This document shows, piece after piece, positions 16,128-24,969 of a stretch of DNA of 64,000 bases. The translations under genes were made by a program, and so were the position numbers. The DNA comes from Devosia sp. FJ2-5-3. GTDB lineage: Bacteria > Pseudomonadota > Alphaproteobacteria > Rhizobiales > Devosiaceae. The notes beneath the pieces were generated by a model. The model saw only the letters and a program-made list of their open reading frames with translations, ran no database searches and had not been told where the DNA came from. Location of the stretch: assembly GCF_029201545.1 (NCBI RefSeq), contig NZ_CP104007.1, positions 1,398,501 through 1,462,500 of the forward strand, in the 5' to 3' direction. Each line of letters opens with the position of its first letter. Positions within the stretch are counted from its first letter, which is position 1.

Positions 16128-17656
16128 GCCGTTCGCCCTATCTTCTCCATCACCTGCTCGATGGGTCCGCAGATTGCGCTGATGAAGCCATCGTGCATGG
16201 CGCGCGCCGCCTCGATCATGCAGCGCTGGCCAAGGCCGTCGAAAAGTGTGCGGGTCATCTTGCCGAGGCTGGCCTCCAGCGCGGGGAGCGGGTCGTCATC
16301 TTCCTGCCGCGCGGTGTTGAGGAATGCTGGGCCATTTTCGGGATCAGCATGGCCCAGGGCGTTTTCGTTCCGGTCAATGCGCTGCTGAAGGCGCCCCAGG
16401 TGCGCCACATCGTGGCCGATTGCGAAGCGGCCATCGTCATTTCGAGCCGCAGCCTTGCCGAAACCATCGAGCCGGCCCTCGCGGGGCTGGAGAATATTCG
16501 CCTGCTCTATGTCGAGGACATGGACAATCGCGCCGCGCCGCGCCCACCGCGCGAGGTCGCCATCGGCGAGGATCTCGCGGCCATTCTCTACACCTCCGGT
16601 TCCACCGGCCTGCCGAAGGGCGTGATGCTGTCGCATCGCAATCTGCTGGCCGGCACGCGGATCGTGCGCACCTATCTCGGCATCACCGCGAGCGATCGCA
16701 TTCTGTCTCTCTTGCCGTTCAGCTTCGACTACGGGCTCAATCAATTGCTCACCGCCGTCGAACAGAAGGCGAGCCTCGTCATTTTCAGTTTCCGCTTCGG
16801 CGATGAAATCGTCCGGGTGCTCCGCGACGAAGCCATCACCGCGCTCGCCGGCGTGCCCACCATCTGGGCGATCCTCACCAAGGGCGCGCCGCTTCTGCGT
16901 AAAACCGAATTGCCGCATCTGCGCTACATCACCAATTCGGGTGGCCGCGTGCCGGCCGAGACGGTCGAAAGCCTTCGCGCCCTTTTGGGTCAGACCAGGA
17001 TCTTCCTCATGTATGGGCTGACCGAGGCGTTCCGCTCGACCTTCCTGCCGCCCGAGGACATCGAAAAGCGTCCCACCTCGATTGGCCGCGCCATTCCCGA
17101 ATGCGAAATCTTTGCCGTGACTGCCGATGGCCGCCGCGCCCGTCCGGGCGAGCCGGGCATATTGGTCCATCGCGGGCCCACCGTGTCGCTGGGCTATTGG
17201 CGCCGGCCTGAAGAAACAGCCCGCGTCCTGCGGCCCCACCCATTCATCTCGTCCGAGCAGGGTGGGGAAACCGTCTGCTATTCCGGCGATATCGTCGTCG
17301 AAGACGAAGAGGGCTATTTCAGCTTTGTCGGCCGCGATGGCGTGATGATCAAATCCTCCGGCTATCGAATCAGCCCGACGGAAGTCGAGGAAGCCCTGAT
17401 GGCGACCGGTCGTTTTCGCCATGTGGCGGTGATCGGGCTTCCGGATCCACTTGCGGGCGAAAAGGTGCACGCCATAGTCGTTCCCGTGGGCGAGACCGTC
17501 GACACCGGCGAGGTGATGCGCACCCTCGGCGAAAAGCTCGCGAGCTACATGCTGCCGCGCGCCCTCGAGCTCTCCGAAGCGCTCCCGACCACACCCAATG
17601 GCAAGGTGGACTACAAGAGCCTCGTGCGGGAGCGGAGCGACAATGTCGGGGCCTGA
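16124..17656 (+). CDS. AMP-forming acyl/aminoacyl-ACP ligase, exosortase-A-cluster type
   Basis: A 510-residue ANL-superfamily adenylating enzyme. The P-loop 'YTSGSTGLPKG' is at 156-166, 'MYGLTEAFRST' is the A5 region, and the C-terminal catalytic lysine is in 'PNGKVDYKSL'. The phrase 'TEAFRSTFLPPEDIEKRPTS' recalls, from memory, the ligase found beside exosortase-A genes. It is expected to activate a carboxylate or amino acid and load it on the ACP encoded directly upstream. It starts with TTG overlapping the ACP stop and overlaps the decarboxylase gene by 14 bases. Confidence 0.85.
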   Translation: MSRSPYLLHHLLDGSADCADEAIVHGARRLDHAALAKAVEKCAGHLAEAGLQRGERVVIFLPRGVEECWAIFGISMAQGVFVPVNALLKAPQVRHIVADCEAAIVISSRSLAETIEPALAGLENIRLLYVEDMDNRAAPRPPREVAIGEDLAAILYTSGSTGLPKGVMLSHRNLLAGTRIVRTYLGITASDRILSLLPFSFDYGLNQLLTAVEQKASLVIFSFRFGDEIVRVLRDEAITALAGVPTIWAILTKGAPLLRKTELPHLRYITNSGGRVPAETVESLRALLGQTRIFLMYGLTEAFRSTFLPPEDIEKRPTSIGRAIPECEIFAVTADGRRARPGEPGILVHRGPTVSLGYWRRPEETARVLRPHPFISSEQGGETVCYSGDIVVEDEEGYFSFVGRDGVMIKSSGYRISPTEVEEALMATGRFRHVAVIGLPDPLAGEKVHAIVVPVGETVDTGEVMRTLGEKLASYMLPRALELSEALPTTPNGKVDYKSLVRERSDNVGA

Positions 17657-18929
17657 AAGCGCAAAGCTGCCGCACGGGCCCGATATCGCCGGCTCGATCT
17701 TTACCGTCGACGGGCCCGATCTCGTCCTCGGCGGAGTGAGCGTGCGGTCCATCGTGGCCGAAGTCGGGACCCCGGCTTTCCTCTATGACGGCGCCGTCAT
17801 GCGCCGGAGCTATCGCGCCCTCGCCGGGGCCCTGGGCGGCTTTGCCGATATCCACTATTCGGTCAAGGCCAACCCGGCACGGCAGGTAATCGCGCTCTTT
17901 GTCTCCGAAGGCGCCGGCATCGAAATCGCCTCGATCGGGGAATATCGGGCGGCCCTTGGGGCGGGTGCCCTGCCGGAGCGCATCCTCTTTGCGGGCCCGG
18001 GCAAGCGCCGCAACGAATTGCAGGAGGTCATCGCCACCGGCATCGGTGAAATCCATGTCGAGAGCCATGAGGAGATCGAGCGGATCGAAGCCTTCGCCGC
18101 TTCCCTGGCCTGGCGCGTCAAGATTTCCCTCCGCATCAATCCCATGGCCGAGGCCCAGGCCGGCGCCATGCGCATGGGCGGCAAGCCCACGGCCTTCGGC
18201 TTTTGCGAGGAAGATCTGGAGCCGGTCTTTACCCAGCTTTCCCAATGCCACCAGCTCGATCTCGTCGGCGTGCACATTTATGGCGGCACGCAGATCCTCG
18301 ATGCGGCGGCGCTGCTCAATCAATGGCGCCACGGCATCCGCATCGCCGGCGACATCGCCACGAGGCTGGGACGCCCGCTGGATTCCATCGATCTTGGCGG
18401 TGGCCTTGGTATTCCCTATTATGCGGGTGAAACGCCCCTCGATCTGGCCGCCGTCAAGGCTGGCCTGCCCGAATTGTCCTCGCTGCTGAAGTCCGACCCC
18501 AATCTCTCCCGTGCCCGTATCGTTGTCGAACCGGGGCGGTTCCTCGCCGGGCCGGGCGGCATCTATGTCGCCGAGGTCAATTCGGTCAAAGCGGTGCGCG
18601 GCACCAGTTTCGTCGTCACCGATGGCGGCATGCACCATCATCTGGCCGCGTCGGGCAATCTGGGGCAGATCATCAAGCGCGATTTTCCAATCGTCGCTCC
18701 GGCGCGGATGGACGAAACCGATCTTCATCCGATGACCATTGTCGGGCCGCTCTGCACGCCGCTCGATACGCTGGCGCGCAGTGCCCAGCTGCCCGGGCTC
18801 AAGGCGGGGGACCTGGTCGCCGTGCTGCAGTCCGGCGCCTATGGGCCGACCGCCAGCCCCGGCAATTTCCTGAGCCACCCTGCCGCCGTCGAAGTGCTTG
18901 TCGAAGGCGGCAAATTCGCGGTGATCTAG
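17643..18929 (+). CDS. Fold-type III PLP decarboxylase (BtrK / exosortase-A-associated type)
   Basis: A 428-residue alanine-racemase/DAPDC-fold enzyme. The PLP lysine is Lys75 in 'IHYSVKANP', 'DLGGGLGIPY' is the phosphate loop, and 'GPLCTPLD' contributes the second-subunit cysteine. 'DGGMHHHLAASGNLGQ' and 'QSGAYGPTASPGNFLSHP' are features I associate with the exosortase-A-linked branch and with BtrK, which decarboxylates glutamyl groups while bound to a carrier protein. With the ACP and ligase upstream, the likely role is decarboxylation of an ACP-bound amino acid. Diaminopimelate decarboxylase is less likely given the context. Confidence 0.85.
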   Translation: MSGPESAKLPHGPDIAGSIFTVDGPDLVLGGVSVRSIVAEVGTPAFLYDGAVMRRSYRALAGALGGFADIHYSVKANPARQVIALFVSEGAGIEIASIGEYRAALGAGALPERILFAGPGKRRNELQEVIATGIGEIHVESHEEIERIEAFAASLAWRVKISLRINPMAEAQAGAMRMGGKPTAFGFCEEDLEPVFTQLSQCHQLDLVGVHIYGGTQILDAAALLNQWRHGIRIAGDIATRLGRPLDSIDLGGGLGIPYYAGETPLDLAAVKAGLPELSSLLKSDPNLSRARIVVEPGRFLAGPGGIYVAEVNSVKAVRGTSFVVTDGGMHHHLAASGNLGQIIKRDFPIVAPARMDETDLHPMTIVGPLCTPLDTLARSAQLPGLKAGDLVAVLQSGAYGPTASPGNFLSHPAAVEVLVEGGKFAVI

Positions 18930-18938
18930 CAGCGCGGC

Positions 18939-19682
18939 TTACGACTGCCGCTCTTCGCGCATGCCGGAGAGACTGAGGTCGACCAGTGCGATATTGAGCA
19001 GGCGCGCCATCGAGGCAAACGCGCCCTCGCTGTCGCGCAGGCGAATGCGCTCGATCACCTCGCCATGGTTTGGCAGCGAAGCGCCAGGCTCGCGGGCGCG
19101 GGCGATGGTGAGGCGGAATGAATAGGCCAGCGCCGCCCCGATGGTGTTGGACAATTGCTGGAAGACGATATTGCCGCTGGCCCTGAGGAGGGCCGTGTGG
19201 AAGTCGATATCGGCCTTGTTGAACGCCTCGAAATCCTGGCTGGCCTTGTGCATGCTCATGCGGGCAAACGCGTCCTCCATGGGGGCGATGTCGCTGGCGG
19301 TGGCCCTGAGCGCGGCAAAGCGGGCCGCGGCTGGCTCGATCACCTGCCGGGCTTCGATGAGGCTGAGCACCAGTTCGGCGCTCGGGTGCAGCTCCATCGA
19401 CCAGGCCAGCACGTCCGGATCGAGCAAATTCCAGTCTTCGCGGGCCCGCACTACCGTACCGATGCGCGGTCGCGTCGTCACCATGCCCTTGCTGTCGAGC
19501 ACCTTGACCGCCTCGCGCACGGCGCTGCGGCTGACATTGAACGTCTCGCACAGTTCCGGTTCGGAGGGGAGCACGCTGCCGGGCGGGAATTCATTGTCCA
19601 GAATGCGCTGGGCCAGTGTCTTGACCACGTGGCGATGCACGCGCGGCTTGAGGAGTGGCTTGGTCGTGGCGGCCAGGGTCAC
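18939..19682 (-). CDS. FadR-family (GntR/FCD) transcriptional regulator
   Basis: 247 residues. The winged helix at about 20-80 includes 'LPSEPELCETFNVSRSAVRE'. The FCD domain follows with 'NKADIDFHTALLRASGN' and 'HGEVIERI' providing the usual D/H metal-ligand pattern. It ends 9 bases from the decarboxylase stop (convergent). It is read with the SDR and galactonate-dehydratase-like genes, which makes it the best candidate to bind the ATCAGAT-type sites at 21690 and 21837. Sugar-acid FadR regulators such as DgoR and UxuR have this arrangement. Confidence 0.9.
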   Translation of the reverse strand: MTLAATTKPLLKPRVHRHVVKTLAQRILDNEFPPGSVLPSEPELCETFNVSRSAVREAVKVLDSKGMVTTRPRIGTVVRAREDWNLLDPDVLAWSMELHPSAELVLSLIEARQVIEPAAARFAALRATASDIAPMEDAFARMSMHKASQDFEAFNKADIDFHTALLRASGNIVFQQLSNTIGAALAYSFRLTIARAREPGASLPNHGEVIERIRLRDSEGAFASMARLLNIALVDLSLSGMREERQS

Positions 19683-19738
19683 GGCACGCGCTCCTTTGCT
19701 GGCGTTGCTAGGGCGTTGGCGGGCACGCCGGTCCCGCC

Positions 19739-20500
19739 CTAGTCATGATAGAGCACCGAGCGTCCGCCATCGACGGCAATGGATGTCGCATTGATGAAAG
19801 GGGCCTCGTCGCTGGCGAGAAACACCGCTGTCATCGCCACTTCCTCCGGCTTGCCGATGCGCTTGGGCGGGTGGAGGTCATAGGTGCGCCGCCGTTCGGC
19901 CGCCGGGTCGGGGAAAGTGTTCCAATATTCGACGGCCAGATCGGTCTCGATATAGCCCGGCGCAATCGCGTTCACGCGAATGCCCTGCGCCGCATATTCG
20001 ATGCCCAGCGACCGCGTCAGCCCCAGCAGCCCATGCTTGGCGACGGGATAGGGGAAGGTGCCCGGAATAATGGTCGAGGCGTGCGATGAGGCGATGTTGA
20101 CGATGCTGCCCGCCTGCTGGTCCAGCATGGTCGGCAGCACGGCCCGGCACATGCGCCAGACCCCTTCGAGATCGACCGCCATGCAGCGTGCCCATTCGTC
20201 ATCGGTCGTGGCCAGTGGCTCGTGAAACACATTGATGCCGGCATTGTTGACGAGCACGTCGATGCCACCGTTGCGGGCGAGGGTCTCGGCAATGGCGGTA
20301 TCGACAGAGTCCTGGTCGGTCACATCGGTGTGGATGAAAAAGGCATTGTCGCCCAGGCGGGCGGCTGTCTCGGCGCCGGTTGTTTCGTCGCGCTCGGCGA
20401 TGATCACCTGCGCCCCCTCGCGTATGAACGCCTCGGCTATGGCTGCTCCGATGCCGCGTCCCGCTCCGGTGACCACGGCGATTTTCCCCCCAAGGCGCAT
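19739..20500 (-). CDS. SDR-family sugar dehydrogenase (galactose/rhamnose-dehydrogenase-like)
   Basis: 253 residues, a classical SDR. The cofactor loop TGAGRGIG is at residues 11-18, 'NNAGIN' follows, and the catalytic Ser138/139-Tyr151-Lys155 are in 'NIASSHAS' and 'YPVAKH'. 'IAPGYIETDLAVEYWNTFPDP' is common in aldose 1-dehydrogenases and their relatives of this group. It is 4 bases from the dehydratase gene upstream on the same strand. Together they would oxidise an aldose to its lactone/aldonate and dehydrate it. Galactose is the natural guess in view of the DgoD-like partner, but it is not proven. Confidence 0.85.
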   Translation of the reverse strand: MRLGGKIAVVTGAGRGIGAAIAEAFIREGAQVIIAERDETTGAETAARLGDNAFFIHTDVTDQDSVDTAIAETLARNGGIDVLVNNAGINVFHEPLATTDDEWARCMAVDLEGVWRMCRAVLPTMLDQQAGSIVNIASSHASTIIPGTFPYPVAKHGLLGLTRSLGIEYAAQGIRVNAIAPGYIETDLAVEYWNTFPDPAAERRRTYDLHPPKRIGKPEEVAMTAVFLASDEAPFINATSIAVDGGRSVLYHD

Positions 20501-20504
20501 CGAT

Positions 20505-21677
20505 TTACCAATCCACGATTGTCCCGTCTGGCATGACGGCGTTCTGCGTATGCATCACTTCCTGTGCAAAGGGATGCTTGGCGCACTCCGCCTCGTCAAC
20601 CACTATTCCGAGGCCCGGCGCCTCAGGCACTTGCCAGAAGCCGTCGACGCGCCGGATCGGTCCCTGCACCACGTCGAAATACCAGGGCACGGCCCCCACC
20701 ATCTCCTCCTGAATGACATGGTTTGGCGTCGATACGGCAAAGTGCAGCGCCGCCACGCCGGCGATCGGGCCCAGAGGATTGTGAGGGGCAACGCCGATGC
20801 CCAGCGCCTCGGCGCGGGCGGCGATCTTCTTGGCTTCCATCAGCCCACCGCAATGGCAGATATCGGGCTGGACGATGTCGATGGCGCCGGTGGCAAAGAG
20901 CGCGTCGAATTCGCTCCTGTCGATCAGCCGTTCGCCGGTTGCCAGCGGCACCTTGGTCTGCCGCCCCAGCTTGGCCAGGCTCTGGAAGTCGCCGGGTTGA
21001 ACCGGTTCCTCGACGAACATGGGGCGCGCGGGGGCCAGCGCCTCGATATAGGCCAGCGCCGCACCGGCCGATGCCGGACGACCGTGGAAGTCGACCATGA
21101 TCTCGATCTCGTCACCCACGGCGGCGCGCATCGCTTCCATCATCCGGGCGACCTTGTCGATCTGGGGCAGGGGGGCGTGATAGTGCGTATAGGGCACGAA
21201 CACGGCCTTGAACGCCTTGTAGCCGCTCTCGACCACTTCGCGGGCGCGCTCCACCAGCGGATCGATCTCGTCGGTCTCATAGACCGCCCGCATGTCGCCC
21301 ATGCCGAGATGGGTATAGACCGCCACCTTGTCGCGCACCTTGCCGCCCAGCAGTCGCCAGACCGGCACGCCGAAATGCTTGCCCATAATGTCCCAGAGCG
21401 CCATTTCAATGCCCGAGACCGCGCTCATGCCGATGGCGCCGAGCCGCCAGAAACTCTGCTTGGTCATGGCCCGATAAGCCTGCTCGATGTCGCGAGGATC
21501 GCGCCCGATCAGCAGGGGCGCCAGATCATCAATGGCCCCGACGACAGCGCGCGTTTTCCATTCAAGCGTTGCCTCGCCCCAACCGAACAGGCCGGGTTCG
21601 TCGGTCTCGACCTTGACGAACACCCAATTGCGCATTTCCGCATTGACCACACGGGTCGAAATCGCTGTGATCTTCAC
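20505..21677 (-). CDS. D-galactonate dehydratase-like enolase-superfamily enzyme
   Basis: 390 residues, mandelate-racemase subgroup. Metal ligands are Asp196 ('VDFHGR'), the acidic pair 223-224 ('FVEEPVQ') and Glu249 ('GERL'). 'DICHCGGLMEAKKIA' and 'APHNPLGPIAG' match the catalytic strands of galactonate dehydratase, as does the N-terminal 'NWVFVKVETDEPGLFGWGEA'. It would turn an aldonate into its 2-keto-3-deoxy acid. Translation begins at GTG 21677, seven bases after AGGTGCC. It shares a control region with the divergent ABC operon at 21873. Confidence 0.85.
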   Translation of the reverse strand: MKITAISTRVVNAEMRNWVFVKVETDEPGLFGWGEATLEWKTRAVVGAIDDLAPLLIGRDPRDIEQAYRAMTKQSFWRLGAIGMSAVSGIEMALWDIMGKHFGVPVWRLLGGKVRDKVAVYTHLGMGDMRAVYETDEIDPLVERAREVVESGYKAFKAVFVPYTHYHAPLPQIDKVARMMEAMRAAVGDEIEIMVDFHGRPASAGAALAYIEALAPARPMFVEEPVQPGDFQSLAKLGRQTKVPLATGERLIDRSEFDALFATGAIDIVQPDICHCGGLMEAKKIAARAEALGIGVAPHNPLGPIAGVAALHFAVSTPNHVIQEEMVGAVPWYFDVVQGPIRRVDGFWQVPEAPGLGIVVDEAECAKHPFAQEVMHTQNAVMPDGTIVDW

Positions 21678-21689
21678 ACGGCACCTATA

Positions 21690-21732
21690 AATCAGATGAT
21701 TGGATGCTAGGTGACGGTTTTGGTGGGGTCAA
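21690..21732 (-). promoter_or_regulatory. Promoter and operator for the dehydratase-SDR-regulator operon
   Basis: On the reverse strand TTGACC (21732-21727), 17 bases, then TAGCAT (21709-21704) forms a sigma70-like promoter. Directly downstream, at 21690-21701, AATCAGATGATT is a perfect inverted repeat AATCA-N2-TGATT where the +1 region should be. This is a natural position for repression by the FadR protein at 18939. Confidence 0.55.
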
Positions 21733-21818
21733 GGGGTGCCGCTTTCAATCCGTCATCCAGTATTCGAGCGCCTATATACGGCGATCAGCGTGCCCGGCAC
21801 AACAGCGCGCGCTGCCTC

Positions 21819-21847
21819 TTGACAGGCGGATCAAACATCAGATTATT
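21819..21847 (+). promoter_or_regulatory. Promoter and operator for the sugar ABC operon
   Basis: TTGACA at 21819-21824 is followed after 17 bases by the AT-rich ATTATT at 21842-21847. The sequence ATCAGATTATT at 21837-21847 overlaps this -10 and matches ATCAGATGATT at 21691-21701 in 10 of 11 bases. The two copies flank the intergenic region and suggest one repressor for both directions. Confidence 0.55.
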
Positions 21848-21872
21848 TAATCCCAGAAACCGGAGGATTGGC

Positions 21873-22790
21873 ATGGCATCGGGCCACGCTGGGAAGACAC
21901 TGCACCGCATGCGCCGCGACAACGCCTTTTATCTGGCGGTCGCGCCCTTCCTGCTCGTCTTCCTCGTGTTCTCGGTCTTCCCGGTGATCTTCTCGCTCTA
22001 TCTCGGCTTCAATCGCTGGGATGGGTTTTCCGACCCGCAATGGGTCGGGTTCGAGAACTATGCCCGCGCCCTGCGCGATCCCGTGTTCCAGAAGGCGATC
22101 GGCAACACGATTTTCATGTGGTTCTGGTCGACCGTGCTGACCGTGCTCCTGGCGCTGGTCATCGCCGTCCTCGTCAACGACTACGTCGCCTTCGGCAAAA
22201 GCTATTTCCGCATGGTCTTCCTGTTGCCGCTGCTGGTGGCGCCGGCCATCGCGGCAATCGTCCTGCGCATGTTCTTTTCGGCCAATGGCGGCATCGTCAA
22301 TCTGCTCTCCGGCGCCATGAGCGGCACGCCGAGCTATTTCGACTGGCTGGGCTCTGAAGCCTGGATCAAGCCGCTGGTGGTCCTCCTCGTCATCTGGCGC
22401 TGGACCGGCTGGTACATAATCATCTTCATGGCCGCTCTGCAGTCCATTCCGCGCGATATCTATGAGGCCGCGCGCATGGATGGCGTCGGGCGCTGGGCCA
22501 TCTTCTCCCGCATCACCCTGCCGCTGCTGCTCCCCGCCATCGCCTTCGCCACCATCACCGCGACCCTTGGTGGCCTCCAGATGTTCGATGAGCCCTATGT
22601 TCTCACCCAGGGCATGGGCGGCACCAATAACTCGGCGACGACGCTGGGCATGTACCTTTTCGCCACTGCCTTCACGCGCCTCAATTTCGGGCTGGGCTCG
22701 GCCGTCTCCTGGTACATCTTTGCCGCGGTCGTCATCCTCACCCTTGTCTATCAGGCCGGCCTCAAGCGCCTGCGCGGGGCGAGCGCATGA
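21873..22790 (+). CDS. Sugar ABC transporter permease, MalF/UgpA type
   Basis: 305 residues with about six hydrophobic segments. The first is 'FYLAVAPFLLVFLVFSVFPVIFSLYLGFNRWDGF'-like in its FLLVFLVFSVFPVIFS core, typical of CUT1 sugar permeases. The EAA coupling loop is 'YEAARMDGVGRWAIFSRITL'. ATG 21873 has GGAGGA at 21862-21867; a longer frame to 21711 would run through the promoter. It is the first gene of an operon that continues with a second permease, binding protein, GH2 glycosidase and ATPase. Confidence 0.92.
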   Translation: MASGHAGKTLHRMRRDNAFYLAVAPFLLVFLVFSVFPVIFSLYLGFNRWDGFSDPQWVGFENYARALRDPVFQKAIGNTIFMWFWSTVLTVLLALVIAVLVNDYVAFGKSYFRMVFLLPLLVAPAIAAIVLRMFFSANGGIVNLLSGAMSGTPSYFDWLGSEAWIKPLVVLLVIWRWTGWYIIIFMAALQSIPRDIYEAARMDGVGRWAIFSRITLPLLLPAIAFATITATLGGLQMFDEPYVLTQGMGGTNNSATTLGMYLFATAFTRLNFGLGSAVSWYIFAAVVILTLVYQAGLKRLRGASA

Positions 22791-23629
22791 TCCAGATGCT
22801 CCGCAATCGCGAAAAGCGCTTCAACCTTGTCATCACCCTGGTGCTGCTGGCGCTCAGCATCTTCTTCATCCTGCCGCTCTACTGGACGGCCGTTTTCGCC
22901 ACGCGCACCCTCAACGAGGTGTTCCAGTTCCCGCCGCCCCTGTGGTTCGGCGACAATATCGTCCAGAACTACAAGAACATCGAAGCGGTGTTCCCGCCCT
23001 TCCGGCCGATCCTCAATTCCCTCATCGTGGCGGTGCCCAAAACCATCGGGCTCGTGCTGGTCAGTGCACTGGCCGGTTATGGCCTCGCGCGCTACACGCG
23101 CGCGCCCGGCTACAAGATGATCCTCGTCGTCACCTTCGCGACCCTCTTCTTTCCCCCCTCGCTGGCGCTGATCCCGTTCTTTCTGCAGATGAACGCTCTG
23201 GGCTGGCTCAACACCTATTGGCCGCTCATCATCCCCGCGCTGGCCTCGGGCTTTGGCGTCGTCTGGATGTACACTTATATCGGCTCTACCGTGCCCAAGG
23301 AGCTTTACGAAGCCTCCGAGATGGACGGCGCCAAGGGGCTCTCCACCTTCTTCTTCGTGGTCCTGCCGATCATCCGGCCCGGGCTTGCAGCGCTGTCGGT
23401 GTGGACGCTGATCAGCACCTGGAACGACTTCCAGATCCCGCTCGTGGTGCTCAGCGACGGCAGCAAGTTCACCGTGCCGCTGGCGCTCACCACGCTCTCG
23501 ACCACCCATTATTCCGACATGCCGGCGGTGATGCTCGCCACGCTGATGGGCCTTGTGCCGGTCTTCATCCTGTTCGGCCTGCTGAGCCGCCAATTTATCG
23601 CCGGGCTGACCGCCGGGTCGGTCAAATAA
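22787..23629 (+). CDS. Sugar ABC transporter permease, MalG/UgpE type
   Basis: 280 residues, second CUT1 permease. The hydrophobic start 'LVITLVLLALSIFFILPLYW' and the EAA loop 'YEASEMDGAKGLSTFFFVVL' are clear. The stretch 'SALAGYGLARY' is a frequent MalG-type landmark. Its ATGA overlap with the previous stop indicates translational coupling, so the two permeases are made in equal amounts for a heterodimeric channel. Confidence 0.92.
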   Translation: MIQMLRNREKRFNLVITLVLLALSIFFILPLYWTAVFATRTLNEVFQFPPPLWFGDNIVQNYKNIEAVFPPFRPILNSLIVAVPKTIGLVLVSALAGYGLARYTRAPGYKMILVVTFATLFFPPSLALIPFFLQMNALGWLNTYWPLIIPALASGFGVVWMYTYIGSTVPKELYEASEMDGAKGLSTFFFVVLPIIRPGLAALSVWTLISTWNDFQIPLVVLSDGSKFTVPLALTTLSTTHYSDMPAVMLATLMGLVPVFILFGLLSRQFIAGLTAGSVK

Positions 23630-23679
23630 ACCAATTGCCGCGGGGAGCGGCAGGACACTGCAAAGGGAGGATTTGCACC

Positions 23680-24960
23680 ATGAAGACTATTCTGAAAGGA
23701 CTTGCGGCCCTGGCGCTGGCCAGCATCGTCTCGTTGCCTGCCATCGCCCAGGACGCGCCGGATACCAGCATTTCCGGCACGATCAATGTGCTGACCTGGC
23801 CCAATAATGACCGCACCTTCCAGGCGCTTTTGCCCTCGTTCAACGCGGTCTATCCGAACATTACCGTCAATGTTCAGGGCATTCCGCAGGCCAACAGCGC
23901 CTATCTCAACGCTGTGCAGCGCGCCATGCTGGCCGGCGGCGGCACCGACGTGGCCATGATCGAGATCGGCATGATGGCGCTCCTGCGTGACAAGCCCCAA
24001 TGGGTCGATCTCTCGCAGGCGCCCTATAATGCCGGTGAGTTCATCGATGATTTCGCTGGCTTCACCGTCGCCAATGTCACCCTGCCGGATGGCAAGATCT
24101 CCGCTCTCCCCAAGCACACCGGCCCGGGCGGCATGTTCTACCGCTCCGACATTTTCGCCGAAGCGGGCCTCCCGACCGATCCCGCCGAAGTCGGCGCGCT
24201 CTTTGCCGATTGGGACGCCTTTATTGCCGAGGGCCAGAAGCTGGTCATTCCCAATGAGCGCTGGGTGATCGGCAATGGCGAGGAAATCGTCCGCGCCATG
24301 ATGGCTCAGGCGGGTGTCAGCTATTTCAGCGCCGAGGGCGAATTCCAGATCGATGATCCGATCTTCACGACCGCCCTCGAAAAGGTCAAGGAAGCCGCCG
24401 ATGCGGGCATGATCTCGCCCTTCACCGCCTGGAGCCCGGAATGGCAGGGTGCCTTCCAGCGCGGTCAGCTCGCGACTGCTCTCTACGGCAACTGGTTCGG
24501 CGGCCTCTTGAAGCGCGCCTATGCCACCGATCAGGAAGGCAAATGGGCCATTACCCAGGTGCCTGGCGTCGATGGCAATCGCTCCTTCAACTCGGGCGGC
24601 GACTATATCGGTATTCTTGAGGGCAGCCAGAACAAGGAAGCCGCCTGGGCCTTCATCCATTGGGTCGTCACCAATGACGAGAGCCTCAAGCAGCAATACC
24701 AGAACGACGATCTCTTCCCCGCCTACACCCCGGCCACGCAGTCGGAGTGGATCAATTTCGAAGATCCCTATTATGGCGGCCAGAACGTCAACGAGGTTTT
24801 TGCCCCGATCCAGGCCGAGATGGTCCCGTTCACCCTCAACGCACTCGATCCCGTCGCCGCAACGGCCATGGGCACGGCCATCAACAACGTCGCCCGCGGC
24901 GTTCAGAGCGTCGAAGAAGCGCTCGCCGCCGTGAAGGCCGAAGTCGAAGCGCAGATGTAG
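23680..24960 (+). CDS. Sugar ABC transporter substrate-binding protein (family 1)
   Basis: 426 residues. The signal peptide 'LKGLAALALASIVSLPAIAQ' ends at an AIA-Q site. The mature protein begins with 'GTINVLTWPNNDRTFQALLP' and shows family-1 landmarks: 'GTDVAMIEIGMMALL', 'GKISALPKHTGPGGMFYRSD', 'TALYGNWFGGLL', and 'AWAFIHWVVTND'. Block order is the normal one, unlike the protein at 2375. A strong AGGGAGGA precedes the ATG. It delivers the sugar to the MalF/MalG-type pair. The next gene, a GH2 glycosidase, suggests a beta-linked oligosaccharide or glycoside. Confidence 0.92.
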   Translation: MKTILKGLAALALASIVSLPAIAQDAPDTSISGTINVLTWPNNDRTFQALLPSFNAVYPNITVNVQGIPQANSAYLNAVQRAMLAGGGTDVAMIEIGMMALLRDKPQWVDLSQAPYNAGEFIDDFAGFTVANVTLPDGKISALPKHTGPGGMFYRSDIFAEAGLPTDPAEVGALFADWDAFIAEGQKLVIPNERWVIGNGEEIVRAMMAQAGVSYFSAEGEFQIDDPIFTTALEKVKEAADAGMISPFTAWSPEWQGAFQRGQLATALYGNWFGGLLKRAYATDQEGKWAITQVPGVDGNRSFNSGGDYIGILEGSQNKEAAWAFIHWVVTNDESLKQQYQNDDLFPAYTPATQSEWINFEDPYYGGQNVNEVFAPIQAEMVPFTLNALDPVAATAMGTAINNVARGVQSVEEALAAVKAEVEAQM

Positions 24961-24969
24961 GGGCGTCGA

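Noticed and set aside
17643..18929. Diaminopimelate decarboxylase (lysA) for the PLP enzyme
   Set aside because: The overlap with ACP and ligase genes and the 'DGGMHHHLAASGNLGQ' block fit the BtrK/exosortase-associated branch better.
22462..24960. 832-codon frame starting inside the first MalF-type permease
   Set aside because: Only the part from 23680 is a gene (binding protein with signal peptide and RBS); the earlier part is out-of-frame with both permeases.
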